Assembly (NCBI GenBank): GCA_027489965.1
Contig: JAIXZA010000052.1
Location: 51,869-115,868, forward strand
Source of the DNA: Verrucomicrobiaceae bacterium
GTDB lineage: Bacteria; Verrucomicrobiota; Verrucomicrobiia; Verrucomicrobiales; Verrucomicrobiaceae
Length of the DNA: 64,000 nucleotides
Direction of reading: 5' to 3'
Shown here: positions 55,401-63,073 of the stretch, one piece after another
Layout: each line of letters begins with the position of its first letter
How positions within the stretch are numbered: the stretch's first letter is position 1
Program-made: the position numbers and the translations under genes
The notes under the pieces: model-generated
Told to the model about the DNA's origin: nothing
Seen by the model: the letters and a program-made list of their open reading frames with translations, nothing else
Database searches by the model: none

Positions 55401-58263
55401 CACGCTCTTCGCAGGCAATCACAACTTCCTCGCCCAAAGCTATGCACTTGCTCCAAGTGAGCTGACCTCGAACTTGAAAATGCGCTTCCAGTTCACTGGT
55501 CAGGCAACTGGTGGGGGCTCGGTCAATGTTGATGACATCAGCGTCACACTCGTCAGTGGTAATCCGCCTGTAACGCTCGCGATGACGACCGCAGGCAGTG
55601 GCAATTACACCGCCACCATCCCTGGCCAAACTACCGGCACCACAGTGAGCTACAGCATTCTTGCTACCGATTCGACGAGCGGCATCGACTACAATGCAGC
55701 CAGCTACACTGTCATCGCAGGATCACCAGTGCTCAATGTCACGCCAGCCACCGGTTTGGCATCAAGCGGCACGCAAGGCAGCGGGGACTTCAGTCCCACA
55801 AGCCAAATCTACACACTGAGCAATACGGGGACTGGCTCAATGACCTGGACCGCATCGAAGACTCAGACTTGGCTCAATTTGTCCGCTACCAGCGGCACAC
55901 TCGCTGCGGGTGCGTCTGCAAACGTCACAGCCTCTATCAACACGACGAACGCGAACGCATTGTCCGTCGGATCCTTCACCGACACGATCACCTTCGCGAA
56001 CATAAGCGGTAGCACCGGGAACACCACACGCTCAGCATCGCTGGTCATCGGCTCGAATTCGCTGCCTGCGACGCCCGCGATTACTGCCTTGCCAGCCTAC
56101 AGCCAAGGCACTGCTCGCAGTATTCGTTGGCCCGCCATCGCTGGTGCCACCAACTACACGCTACAAATCTCCACCACGAGCAACTTTGCCACTGTGCTCA
56201 GCTCGCAGACACTTTCGACACCGACTGGCAGCTTCTCGAACCTCGTGCACGGCACCACCTATTACTACCGCGTGCTCGCCACGAACGGAGTCGGTTCATC
56301 GAGTTACAGTCTGGTCGTTTCTAGCACGCAGGACAATGTTTCGCCAGTGGTCGCCATCACCTCGCCATCGAGCGCACAAACCACCGCGACGAACACCATC
56401 ACGCTCAGCGGCACCAGCAGCGATGCTTTGTCAGGCCTCAGCAAAGTCACCGTGAACGGAGCTACCGCCACCACGAGCAACAACTTCGCTACCTGGACCA
56501 TCACTACGCCACTGGGCTTCGGTACCAACAGCCTCACCGCACTCGCCATCGACAATGCAGGCAACACCATCAGTTCCACGCCGCTGCTGGTCACTTTGAC
56601 CACCGCGCAGAGCTTCAATCCGCTCATCATCCCTGACACCATCACCGGCACCACCTTCAACCTCGCGCTCAAGCCGAAGACGAAGCAGTTCCTCTCTGGC
56701 GCGGCCACCACGACCAACGCCTACAACGACATGCTCTACGGCGCACCCACGCTCATCATGAACAAGGGCGACTGGGTGCAAATGAATGTCACTAACAATC
56801 TCGCCGCCGATACCACGACCACGCATTGGCACGGCTTCCACATCCCTGCCATCATGGACGGCGGCCCGCATCAGGTCATCCCAGCAGGCACCACTTGGTC
56901 GCCCTCCTGGCTGGTTATGAATCATGCGGCCACGTATTGGTATCACCCACATCTGCATGAGAAGACCCAAGAGCAAGTGAGCCGTGGTGGAGTTGGTATG
57001 ATCATCATCCGCGACGAGATCGAATCAGCGCTCACCCTGCCTCGCAACTACGGCGTCGATGACATCCCACTCGCGCTCGGCAGCCGTCGCTTTACCACGA
57101 ATCAAATCGTCACTGTGAACTCCGCCTATGGCGACACCATGCTCGTCAACGGCGTCATCAATCCTCAAGTCAGCCTGCCAAAGCAATATGTTCGTCTGCG
57201 CATCCTTAACGCTGAGATTGAGCGTAGCCTGAACCTCGGCTTCAGCGATAACCGCACCTTCTGGGTCATCGCCTCCGACGGTGGACTCCTTGATGCACCC
57301 GTCGCCACCACACGCGTCCTTTTAGCTGTCGGTGAGCGAGCGGAAATTCTCGTCGATCTTACCAACGACACGCTTGGCGGCTTCATCAACCTGATGGCCT
57401 ATAACAACAGCGCCTCACTCGGCACAGCTCTGGCGGCTAGTTGGCCAGGCGGCGAACCGCAGACGACTGGCCAGTTCGGCAGCTTGTTGAATAACATCGA
57501 TTTCAACATCCTGCGCATTAACATCGCTGCTCAAACGGCCAGCCCAGTGCTCACGCGTCCGACCACACTCACCGCCAATGCCCTGTGGACCAACGCCGAT
57601 GTCACCAATCCCACTACACGCGTGATCAACATCACGGGCGGTGCTCCGGGCGTCTTTTTCTTTAACACTGACCAACTCTTCAGCCCTACGGTCTTCAATC
57701 AGACCATCAACTACAACGCTGTGGAGCGCTGGACCATCACCAATACCTCGGGCTTCAGCCACAGCTTCCACATCCATGATGTCGAGTTCGCCATGATCTC
57801 CCGGGTCGCCACTGGCGGTGGCAATGTCGTCACCGGCCTTTTCCCTTATGAAGTCGGCTGGAAAGACACCCTTTATGTGCAGCGAAACTCCAGCGTCACC
57901 TTCATCGCCAAGTTCGATCACTTCGCCAGCAATACGAACCCCTACATGTATCACTGCCACTTCGCCAACCACGAAGACGAAGGCCTGATGGGGCAGTTCG
58001 TCGTCGTCAACAACGCCGTCGAAGACCTCGCCGTGGCCAGTTTCACGAGATACGGCAACAACAACCTCATCAGCATTGATTTCAAATCCACCCCCGGCAC
58101 CACTTACACGCTGCAATGGTCCCCCGATCTGAGCACGTGGAGTGATGTTGGCAGTGTGACAGGCGATGGCAACAGCGCAAACTTCACCGAGACCAATCAA
58201 ACACGCCTCAGTGGCACAAAGGGTTTTTACCGCGTCAAGTTGCCCACCATCATCTCACCATGA
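49444..58263 (+). CDS. 2939-residue exported fusion: YHYH domain, sulfatase and multicopper oxidase
   Basis: One uninterrupted frame with a signal peptide (MNRFIVFCFFSLITAAQAQ). Order, with approximate residues: a YHYH-family domain (20-395; the key motif reads Tyr190-His-Asn-His193), four repeats of about 100 residues alternating with two cadherin-like domains (515-1125), and a sulfatase domain (1128-1548; NILLIIADDFGTD, Cys1176-Ser-Pro-Thr-Arg1180, FIGDNGTD). Next come a beta-sandwich interrupted by small repeats (1600-2035) and Ig/fibronectin-like domains (2090-2390). Last is a multicopper oxidase (2396-2856) with all copper boxes: HWHGFH (2461-2466), YHPHLH (2500-2505), HSFHIH (2773-2778) and HCHFANHEDEGLM (2837-2849). 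An active Cu oxidase resembling CueO or CotA is expected, with sulfatase activity if Cys1176 is matured. It diverges from the CusSR-like genes and precedes cusBA-like genes. Confidence 0.9.
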   Translation: MNRFIVFCFFSLITAAQAQNPQLTSWFTANSGKYARIYASTADETAGTKSTTWTRGTTTQALPTYSGLTEISYSPNWVYIRTTGLASYTMGPWPTNFPSFPTNTATVYRIPRVPTIPTTKTGTGLGATGRMVNGVAIYDSRDAFSYSTANNADARPNTAFTGDGIWNRDGDHNEGPTFDPALAHQAGGTYHNHGQPIGLRFQLGDHVDYNATTNRYTESTTPVTQHSPIVGWAQDGLPVYGPYGYSDPDSASSGVRRMVSGFALRDGTNGTTAITTRVVLPAWAQRVQNKPTLTAAQYGPAVNTTYLIGHYIEDFDYQGDLAGRVQTKGSNLVGGFVLGNYDLNEQNVRFCVTPEFPAGTWAYFTTINADNSPAFPYTTGRQFYGNATGGSTTEAVMNADTPLTRHFIGGANTPITVNASVSAPNVTLTWSAVEGGTYSAEASTNQTSWTPKTSGIVATGTSANTSYATLSSTGTEYGRVNRTALATFDTNGQVPATVSQTGLTSFLLSGTVSAPTITTPTSASITGGSATLGGNITSDGGALVSASGVVVALTSVNSNPIIGGSGVTNITGTATLGVFTVNAAGLATNSAYTFKAYATNSQGTIYSTAGTFTTLTANLPTITSPTVTNILNTSAALGGNVTSDGGAAISARGVVWSLNGTNNNPLIGGTGVTNVTGTGTTGVFTVSATGFTTPAPQTIAFKAYATNAAGTVYTNVTTFQTVTLSSLSNLVLSTGALTPTFASNTLAYTASVPNSVSSITVTPSMVAGTATVTVNTVTVTPGTASGPIALNVGTNTITVVGTQTTPASTRTYTVTVTRAAPSAPLIASPTSASITATSATLGGNVTSDGGSAITARGVVFAPTATNNNPQIGGGGVTNVAGTGTTGVFTVNATSLTSGTAYSFAAYATNSLGTIYTTPVSTFLTPNLSGDLSNLVISAGMLAPTFSSAITSYTTSVSNATSSINVTPTALVGTSTITVNTVPVSSGSPSAVALSIGSNLIDIVVTGLDSTVKTYSVTVTRASGNPIVTSPTATGLSTTTATLGGNVTNDGGTTIIARGIVLAPTATNSNPQLGGTGVTNLTASGTTGVLTVSAPGLTLGASYTYAAYATNSAGTGYSVTGTFTTPRNNILLIIADDFGTDACKLYNPGGNNASTPNIDSLAANGVRFNNAYAYAVCSPTRSCIITGRYGFRTGTGDVITPNSGSPLQASEFTLPEAFTANASFNYQLKHLGKYHLVNGSNQAAQMSPVTVAGWPSYAGGLSAEVADYYNWTKVVTDGTAGGTSSTTTTTYATTDTVNDAVAFINAQTAAGKPWFSWVALNAPHFPFHKPPTSLLTTQAYIDLSGSAGDITANRISYFNAAVQAMDTEIGRLLASVDLNVTTVIFIGDNGTDSQVAQSPYSSTKSKDSLYEGGVRVPMIIRGPNVVSPGRTSNTLVHAVDLFSTILELAGINVASATAGVTLDSQSLLPVLQNQAVTRPLAYSEFFDTATPTSGGEELRDSRYKIIRFNTGITEFYDLQVDPYEATNLIASGVGALTEAQRTAYYLLLADLGTYSNTAPTTINSVTLNPITPTNSDNVAVTANITPAAGSTLSSANLTYSSGSQITTVPFREVWSNGSTASGLAGANNAWIATATRNVTDVKQRSAQVNRTTPIVLTNCITNGTTSVTCTSTTGIGAGMNIAGPTIAGGTTIASVTNSTTFVLSTAATGSGTNSLTVAGVTLTGCSLVASPTIQCASTAGLAVGMRLTGVTSSVLIPLVVSIDPNGTQFTASGTITAVTSTITASGSGLEFAAGTSNSTDTMATLTNPINASGAVSGTVDFFVRTNAFVASNGWTFQVSPDGGSTWVTRASETYASTTAANCSLTATNATINTANTSGLSIGSSVQGTSVTVANCTTDNVTNPTVVATTSSTAALAVGMYVTGTGIPNNTRITAITASSFTMSASATAAGTITVTANYLAANATITAINPGVSFTVSTAPQLTASGITLFAGNHNFLAQSYALAPSELTSNLKMRFQFTGQATGGGSVNVDDISVTLVSGNPPVTLAMTTAGSGNYTATIPGQTTGTTVSYSILATDSTSGIDYNAASYTVIAGSPVLNVTPATGLASSGTQGSGDFSPTSQIYTLSNTGTGSMTWTASKTQTWLNLSATSGTLAAGASANVTASINTTNANALSVGSFTDTITFANISGSTGNTTRSASLVIGSNSLPATPAITALPAYSQGTARSIRWPAIAGATNYTLQISTTSNFATVLSSQTLSTPTGSFSNLVHGTTYYYRVLATNGVGSSSYSLVVSSTQDNVSPVVAITSPSSAQTTATNTITLSGTSSDALSGLSKVTVNGATATTSNNFATWTITTPLGFGTNSLTALAIDNAGNTISSTPLLVTLTTAQSFNPLIIPDTITGTTFNLALKPKTKQFLSGAATTTNAYNDMLYGAPTLIMNKGDWVQMNVTNNLAADTTTTHWHGFHIPAIMDGGPHQVIPAGTTWSPSWLVMNHAATYWYHPHLHEKTQEQVSRGGVGMIIIRDEIESALTLPRNYGVDDIPLALGSRRFTTNQIVTVNSAYGDTMLVNGVINPQVSLPKQYVRLRILNAEIERSLNLGFSDNRTFWVIASDGGLLDAPVATTRVLLAVGERAEILVDLTNDTLGGFINLMAYNNSASLGTALAASWPGGEPQTTGQFGSLLNNIDFNILRINIAAQTASPVLTRPTTLTANALWTNADVTNPTTRVINITGGAPGVFFFNTDQLFSPTVFNQTINYNAVERWTITNTSGFSHSFHIHDVEFAMISRVATGGGNVVTGLFPYEVGWKDTLYVQRNSSVTFIAKFDHFASNTNPYMYHCHFANHEDEGLMGQFVVVNNAVEDLAVASFTRYGNNNLISIDFKSTPGTTYTLQWSPDLSTWSDVGSVTGDGNSANFTETNQTRLSGTKGFYRVKLPTIISP
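50989..52815 (+). repeat. four about-100-residue repeats alternating with cadherin-like domains
   Basis: Inside the fusion gene, four similar segments lie at about 50989-51287, 51301-51612, 51913-52218 and 52516-52815. Shared motifs are ATLGGN(I/V)T(S/N)DGG, ARG(V/I)V or its equivalent, NNNP or NSNP, GG(T/G/S)GVTN, GTTGV(F/L)TV and (A/K)AYATNS. Two cadherin-like domains with LSNLV(L/I)S (51618-51897 and 52225-52500) sit between them. These are probably spacer domains that hold the catalytic parts apart. Confidence 0.78.
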
Positions 58264-58345
58264 GGATTGCCTGATTGGTCGTTGAATTAAAAAAACTCAG
58301 AATGCCCGCTGTTTGTCGTTCTTCTGTGGTTCATCCTATCACCAC

Positions 58346-59920
58346 ATGAAATCCCGCTTTCTCATCACTGCCATTCTCGCTGCTGCAGCAGGATGGCTTG
58401 TGGCTAGGTCTTGGCCGGCTGGTTCAGCTGAAACTAGTGCCGAACGTAAAATCATGCTTCACCAGTGTCCCATGCATCCTTGGGTGAAAGCGGATAGCCC
58501 CGCCAAGTGCAGCGTCTGCGGCATGGATTTGGTCGTCGGCTCCAGCAGCGCTGCTGCCACTGATCTCGTCATGCTCCCACAGGGCAGCCCCAATGTCGTC
58601 GGTGTGCAGACGGCTGAAGTGAAGAAGCAACCACTCACTCGCACCCTGCGCATCTCTGGCATGATCGGCGAAGACATGTCACGACACGGCATCATCAGCG
58701 CACCTGTTGAAGGCCGCATTGATGGACTCTCGATGAACCACGAGGGACAGCAAGTCACGCGTCGTCAGCCGCTTGCCACGATGTTCAGCCGCACCCTTCT
58801 AAGTGCGGCCAATGACTACAACGCAGCCCTCAAACAAAGCCCCGAAGCAGCATTGCTGGCGCAGCGTCGCTTGGAGCAATACGGTCTCGTTTGGGAACAA
58901 ATCAAAGCCATCCCGCAGCGGCAGCCTGACGATCTCTACTTCGGCATCTTATCGCCACTGACCGGTGTCATTGTAAAGACCTACATTTCTGAGGGCGAGA
59001 CGGTGAAGGAAGGGCAAAAGCTCTTTGAGATCGCCGACTTCACCAAGATGTGGTTCATGTTCAGTGCCTATGAGCAGGACCTACCGTTCCTAAAGCCAGG
59101 CCAAATCGTCACACTCAATGCCCCACATTTACCAGGCCAGATGCTGAAGGGCCGCATCGGTTTCATCAATCCTAATCTCGAAGCCATGACTCGCTCCGCC
59201 ATGGTTCGCGTCGTGCTAGAGAATCCCGATCGCGCCATCAAGAACAACAGCTTTGCAGAAGGCACCGTCGAGTTCGATGCCCCTGAAGTCCTTGTTGTTC
59301 CGCGCACCGCCGTGCTTTGGCCAGGCGATACTCCACGCGTCTATATAGAAAAAGCTGTCGGCACTTATCAACCTCGTCAGGTGAAACTCGGCCGCAGTGG
59401 CGATATTGCATGGGAAGTGCTCGAAGGCCTCAAAGAAGGTGAGCGTGTCGTCACTCGTGGTAACATGCTCATTGATAGTCAGGCACAGCTTGATGCCATG
59501 GCCATGCCAACCGAGTCACCAACGCCTGCCTCATCGAATCCTGTGACCGCTGATCTAAATGCCTATTTCAAAGCCGTCGCCGCGCTCAATCTCGCACTCG
59601 CAGCAGACGATCTCACGGCCGCGAACAACGCTTTGAAAAAACTTCCATTTGCACCTGATGGCATCATCAAAACTCCCGCACCTTCCGCCACTACGGACAT
59701 CAAAAAACTACGCCAAGCCTTCCTTCCCTGGAGCCAAGAAATCGCTAATCTTGCGCTGAAAAACAAGGCAATCGATCTCCACGTTTTTCGTTGCCCCATG
59801 ACCAATGATCTCTGGCCAGGAGCCCCCGCCAACGCTGCTTGGATTCAACTTACCAAGGATCTACGCAATCCTTATTGGGGCAAAGAGATGCTCGAATGTG
59901 GCATGGAAATGAAGCCATGA
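58346..59920 (+). CDS. cusB: CusB-like efflux adaptor with metal-binding domains at both ends
   Basis: A 524-residue periplasmic adaptor from ATG 58346 with an N-terminal signal anchor. A small heavy-metal-binding domain comes first (Cys41-Pro-Met-His, Cys55, Cys58-Gly-Met). The membrane-fusion core follows: RISGMIGEDMS, the lipoyl half APVEGRIDGLSMNHEGQQV, a helical hairpin (LAQRRLEQYGLVWEQIKA), the other half LSPLTGVIVKTYISEGETV, and the beta-barrel LKEGERVVTRGNMLIDSQAQL. The last 120 residues resemble DUF3347 and carry a second Cys-Pro-Met and a closing Cys-Gly-Met. It connects the inner-membrane pump to an outer-membrane channel and may pass on Cu(I)/Ag(I). The start overlaps no gene upstream. 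Its stop overlaps the cusA-like start by four bases. Confidence 0.88.
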   Translation: MKSRFLITAILAAAAGWLVARSWPAGSAETSAERKIMLHQCPMHPWVKADSPAKCSVCGMDLVVGSSSAAATDLVMLPQGSPNVVGVQTAEVKKQPLTRTLRISGMIGEDMSRHGIISAPVEGRIDGLSMNHEGQQVTRRQPLATMFSRTLLSAANDYNAALKQSPEAALLAQRRLEQYGLVWEQIKAIPQRQPDDLYFGILSPLTGVIVKTYISEGETVKEGQKLFEIADFTKMWFMFSAYEQDLPFLKPGQIVTLNAPHLPGQMLKGRIGFINPNLEAMTRSAMVRVVLENPDRAIKNNSFAEGTVEFDAPEVLVVPRTAVLWPGDTPRVYIEKAVGTYQPRQVKLGRSGDIAWEVLEGLKEGERVVTRGNMLIDSQAQLDAMAMPTESPTPASSNPVTADLNAYFKAVAALNLALAADDLTAANNALKKLPFAPDGIIKTPAPSATTDIKKLRQAFLPWSQEIANLALKNKAIDLHVFRCPMTNDLWPGAPANAAWIQLTKDLRNPYWGKEMLECGMEMKP

Positions 59921-62900
59921 TCGACGCGCTCATCACTTGGTCTCTAAAGAATCGCTTTCTCGTGGTGTGTGCCACGCTGGCGGTGATTGCGTTTGGCATC
60001 AAAGCGGTACGTGAGACACCGGTGGATGCCATTCCTGATCTCAGTGAGAATCAAGTGATCGTTTTCGCCGATTGGATGGGGCGCAGTCCGCAAGAGGTCG
60101 AAGATCAGGTGACCTATCCGCTTTCCGTGAATCTCCAGGGTCTCGCCGGTGTGAAAACGGTGCGGGCGACGAGCATGTTTGGCTTTTCGTTGGTCACAGT
60201 CATTTTCGAAGATGATGTCGAATCATCAGCAGCACGTCAGCGCATCTCCGAGCGTCTTAATTTACTCGATCTACCCTCTGGAGTGAAAGCAAAGCTTGGG
60301 CCAGATGCCACGGGACTTGGCTGGGTCTATCAATATTATCTCGATGTCGATCCAAACAGTGGGCACAGCTATGATCTCGGTGAGTTGCGATCCTTGCAGG
60401 ATTATCACCTCCGCTATCAGCTCAATGCAGTGCCCGGTGTGGCCGAGGTCGGCAGTGTGGGTGGTTTTGTGAGGCAGTATCAGATCGAAGTGGACTCGCA
60501 GAAAATGCGAGCCGTCGGCGTGTCAATGAACATGGTTATGATGGCCGTAGGTCAGTCGAATCTGAATGTCGGTGGAAAGACGATTGAAGAAAACGGGATG
60601 GAGTTCGTGGTGCGTGGCGTCGGTTTGATCAATGACATCGCCGACTTGGAAAAGATCGTACTCATGGAGAAAGATGGTGTGCCGATCTATCTCAAAGACG
60701 TATCAAGCATCGATCTCGGTGGCGACTTCAGGCGCGGCACACTCGACGCCAAAGGCCAAGAAGTTGTCGGCGGAATAATCGTGATGAGAACGGGAGAAAA
60801 TGCTCGCGATGTCATCACACGAGTAAAAGACAAGATCATCCAGATTACGCCGAGTCTGCCGTCTGGCATCGCGATCAAATCTTTCTATGATCGCAGTGAA
60901 CTCATCGACCGCACCATCGACACACTCAAGACCGCGCTGTGGGAGGAGATTCTGCTCGTCACACTCGCTCACATTATCTTCCTGTTTCACTTCCGCAGTA
61001 TCTTGATCGTGACCTTGCCGCTGCCAGTGAGCATCCTCATGTCGTTCATCCTGATGCGGGAGTTTGGCTTCACATCGAACATCATGAGTCTGTCTGGCAT
61101 TGCCATTGCCATCGGGGTGCTCGTCGATGCCGCCATCGTGATCACTGAGAATGTGATTCGACGCTGTGAAGAGGCTGGTAAGGCCACGAATGAAGTCATT
61201 TTGTCAGCCGCGAAGCAAGTTGGTCGTCCCATCGTCTTTGCCATGGGCATCATCATTCTTGCTTTCGTGCCCGTGTTTGCGCTTAGTGGTCAGGAAGGCA
61301 AGCTCTTTCACCCGCTCGCTTTCGCCAAGACCTTTGCCATGCTCGGAGCCACGCTTTTAGCCGTGACCATCGTTCCCGTGTTCTGCACCGTTCTCGTGCG
61401 TGGCCCGTTTCATCCTGAGGAGCGAAACATTGTCATGCGCTTTCTTTTGAAGCTCTACGATCCCACACTCGACTACGCACTCCGGCATGGCAAAACCGTC
61501 CTCGGTATCGCCGCTGCCATTCTTCTGGGGGCCCTCGCTCTTGTGCCGCGTATGGGTAGCGAATTCATGCCGCCTCTGAATGAAGGTAGTCTCATGCTGA
61601 TGCCCAGCTTTGTGCCAGCCACCTCATTGAGCGAAGTCAAACGCGCTATGGCCTGGCAGGATCAAGTGCTCGCTAGTTTTCCCGAAGTGCGCAGTGCTGT
61701 TGGCAAGCTAGGTCGCGCTGAAACCGCCACCGATCCTGCACCGACGGAAATGATCGAGACCATCCTCATGCTCAAACCCGAGAGCGAATGGCGTCCTGGT
61801 CTGACCAAAGACAAACTCATCACCGAGATGATGGAGGCTTTGAGAAACGTGCCAGGCAGCGTGCCTGGCTTCCTGCAACCCATCGAAGGTCGCGTGCTCA
61901 TGATCTCGACTGGCATTCGCTCGCAACTAGGCGTGAAGATTTTCGGCAACGACCTCACCAAGCTCCAACAAGCCGCACTCGATGTTGAGCGTGTTGTCCG
62001 GCAAGTGAGCGGTGCCTCGGGCGTCACTCCCAGCCGCATCATCGGTAAGCCTAATCTCAATATTGAGGTCAATCGTGAGGCTGTCGCTCGCTATGGCATG
62101 AGGGCCGTCGATGTGCTTGATGTGGTCGAGGTCGGACTTGGCGGAAAGACGATTTCCACAGCTATCGAAGGTCGTCAGCGCGTGCCCATTCAAGTCCGCC
62201 TTCAACGCAGCGAGCGAGAGGACCTCACGAGATTGAAAGACGTACTGGTGACTTCGCCGAAAGGCCAAGTCATTCCCCTCGGCCAAATCGCCAGCATCAC
62301 CCGAGTCGAAGGCCCCAACGAAATCACCAGCGAGAATGGCCAACTCCGTGCCTTTGTTCAAGCCAACGTCACGGGTCGTGATCTCGGCAGCTTTGTCGAA
62401 GAAGTGAAAGCGCGAATCAAAGCCGACATCGTCCCTCATCTACCCACGGGCATGACCATCGACTACAGCGGCGAATACGAGAACCAACTTCACGCCGCGA
62501 ACACACTCAAAATGATCGTCCCAAGCGTGCTCTTCATCATCTTCCTGCTTCTGTTTCAGCTCTATCGCAGCGCAAGCGAAGCCCTGCATGTCATCCTTGC
62601 TGTGCCCTTCGCTCTGAGTGGCGGAGTCTTCCTGCAATACGCTATCGGCTGGCATTTCAGCGTAGCTGTGTGGGTTGGCTACATTGCGCTCTTTGGCACT
62701 GCGATTCAAACTGCCGTTGTCATGGTCGTGTATCTCGAAGAAGCCGTGGACCAGATCAAACCAACGACCACCGACCAACTCATCACAGCCATCAAAGAAG
62801 GTGCCCGTCTCCGACTCCGGCCGAAGGTCATGACCGTCGCTACCATCGTCGCCAGCTTGCTGCCCGTCATGTGGAGTCACCGCACTGGGAGCGAAGTCAT

Positions 62901-63027
62901 GCAACCCATCGCCACTCCCATCATTGGCGGCATGATTAGCAGCTTGATTCACATCCTCATTATCACGCCAGTGATTTTTCTGTGGATGCGGCGCTCATCT
63001 TTACACAATCCCGACAAATCTCCCTAA
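59917..63027 (+). CDS. cusA: CusA-like RND heavy-metal efflux pump
   Basis: A 1036-residue inner-membrane proton-driven transporter of the heavy-metal RND family, of normal length. The N-terminus MIDALITWSLKNRFLVV leads to TPVDAIPDLSENQVIVF. The fourth transmembrane helix carries GVLVDAAIVITENVIRR with the charged residues of the proton path, and RLRPKVMTVATIVASLLP follows later. The three methionines that line the copper/silver route in E. coli CusA appear to be present: Met562 (LMLMPS), Met612 (TEMIET) and Met662 (VLMISTG). This supports Cu(I)/Ag(I) transport over zinc or cobalt. The start overlaps the adaptor stop by four bases (ATGA). No outer-membrane CusC-type gene is visible in the window. 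Confidence 0.92.
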   Translation: MIDALITWSLKNRFLVVCATLAVIAFGIKAVRETPVDAIPDLSENQVIVFADWMGRSPQEVEDQVTYPLSVNLQGLAGVKTVRATSMFGFSLVTVIFEDDVESSAARQRISERLNLLDLPSGVKAKLGPDATGLGWVYQYYLDVDPNSGHSYDLGELRSLQDYHLRYQLNAVPGVAEVGSVGGFVRQYQIEVDSQKMRAVGVSMNMVMMAVGQSNLNVGGKTIEENGMEFVVRGVGLINDIADLEKIVLMEKDGVPIYLKDVSSIDLGGDFRRGTLDAKGQEVVGGIIVMRTGENARDVITRVKDKIIQITPSLPSGIAIKSFYDRSELIDRTIDTLKTALWEEILLVTLAHIIFLFHFRSILIVTLPLPVSILMSFILMREFGFTSNIMSLSGIAIAIGVLVDAAIVITENVIRRCEEAGKATNEVILSAAKQVGRPIVFAMGIIILAFVPVFALSGQEGKLFHPLAFAKTFAMLGATLLAVTIVPVFCTVLVRGPFHPEERNIVMRFLLKLYDPTLDYALRHGKTVLGIAAAILLGALALVPRMGSEFMPPLNEGSLMLMPSFVPATSLSEVKRAMAWQDQVLASFPEVRSAVGKLGRAETATDPAPTEMIETILMLKPESEWRPGLTKDKLITEMMEALRNVPGSVPGFLQPIEGRVLMISTGIRSQLGVKIFGNDLTKLQQAALDVERVVRQVSGASGVTPSRIIGKPNLNIEVNREAVARYGMRAVDVLDVVEVGLGGKTISTAIEGRQRVPIQVRLQRSEREDLTRLKDVLVTSPKGQVIPLGQIASITRVEGPNEITSENGQLRAFVQANVTGRDLGSFVEEVKARIKADIVPHLPTGMTIDYSGEYENQLHAANTLKMIVPSVLFIIFLLLFQLYRSASEALHVILAVPFALSGGVFLQYAIGWHFSVAVWVGYIALFGTAIQTAVVMVVYLEEAVDQIKPTTTDQLITAIKEGARLRLRPKVMTVATIVASLLPVMWSHRTGSEVMQPIATPIIGGMISSLIHILIITPVIFLWMRRSSLHNPDKSP

Positions 63028-63073
63028 CACGGCTGATAAAGGCCTGACACGGAGTTTGCATCATGGGGTAACC

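Noticed and set aside
57415..58200. 261-codon minus-strand frame under the multicopper oxidase domain
   Set aside because: It is antisense to well-supported copper-binding motifs and arises from the codon pattern of that gene.
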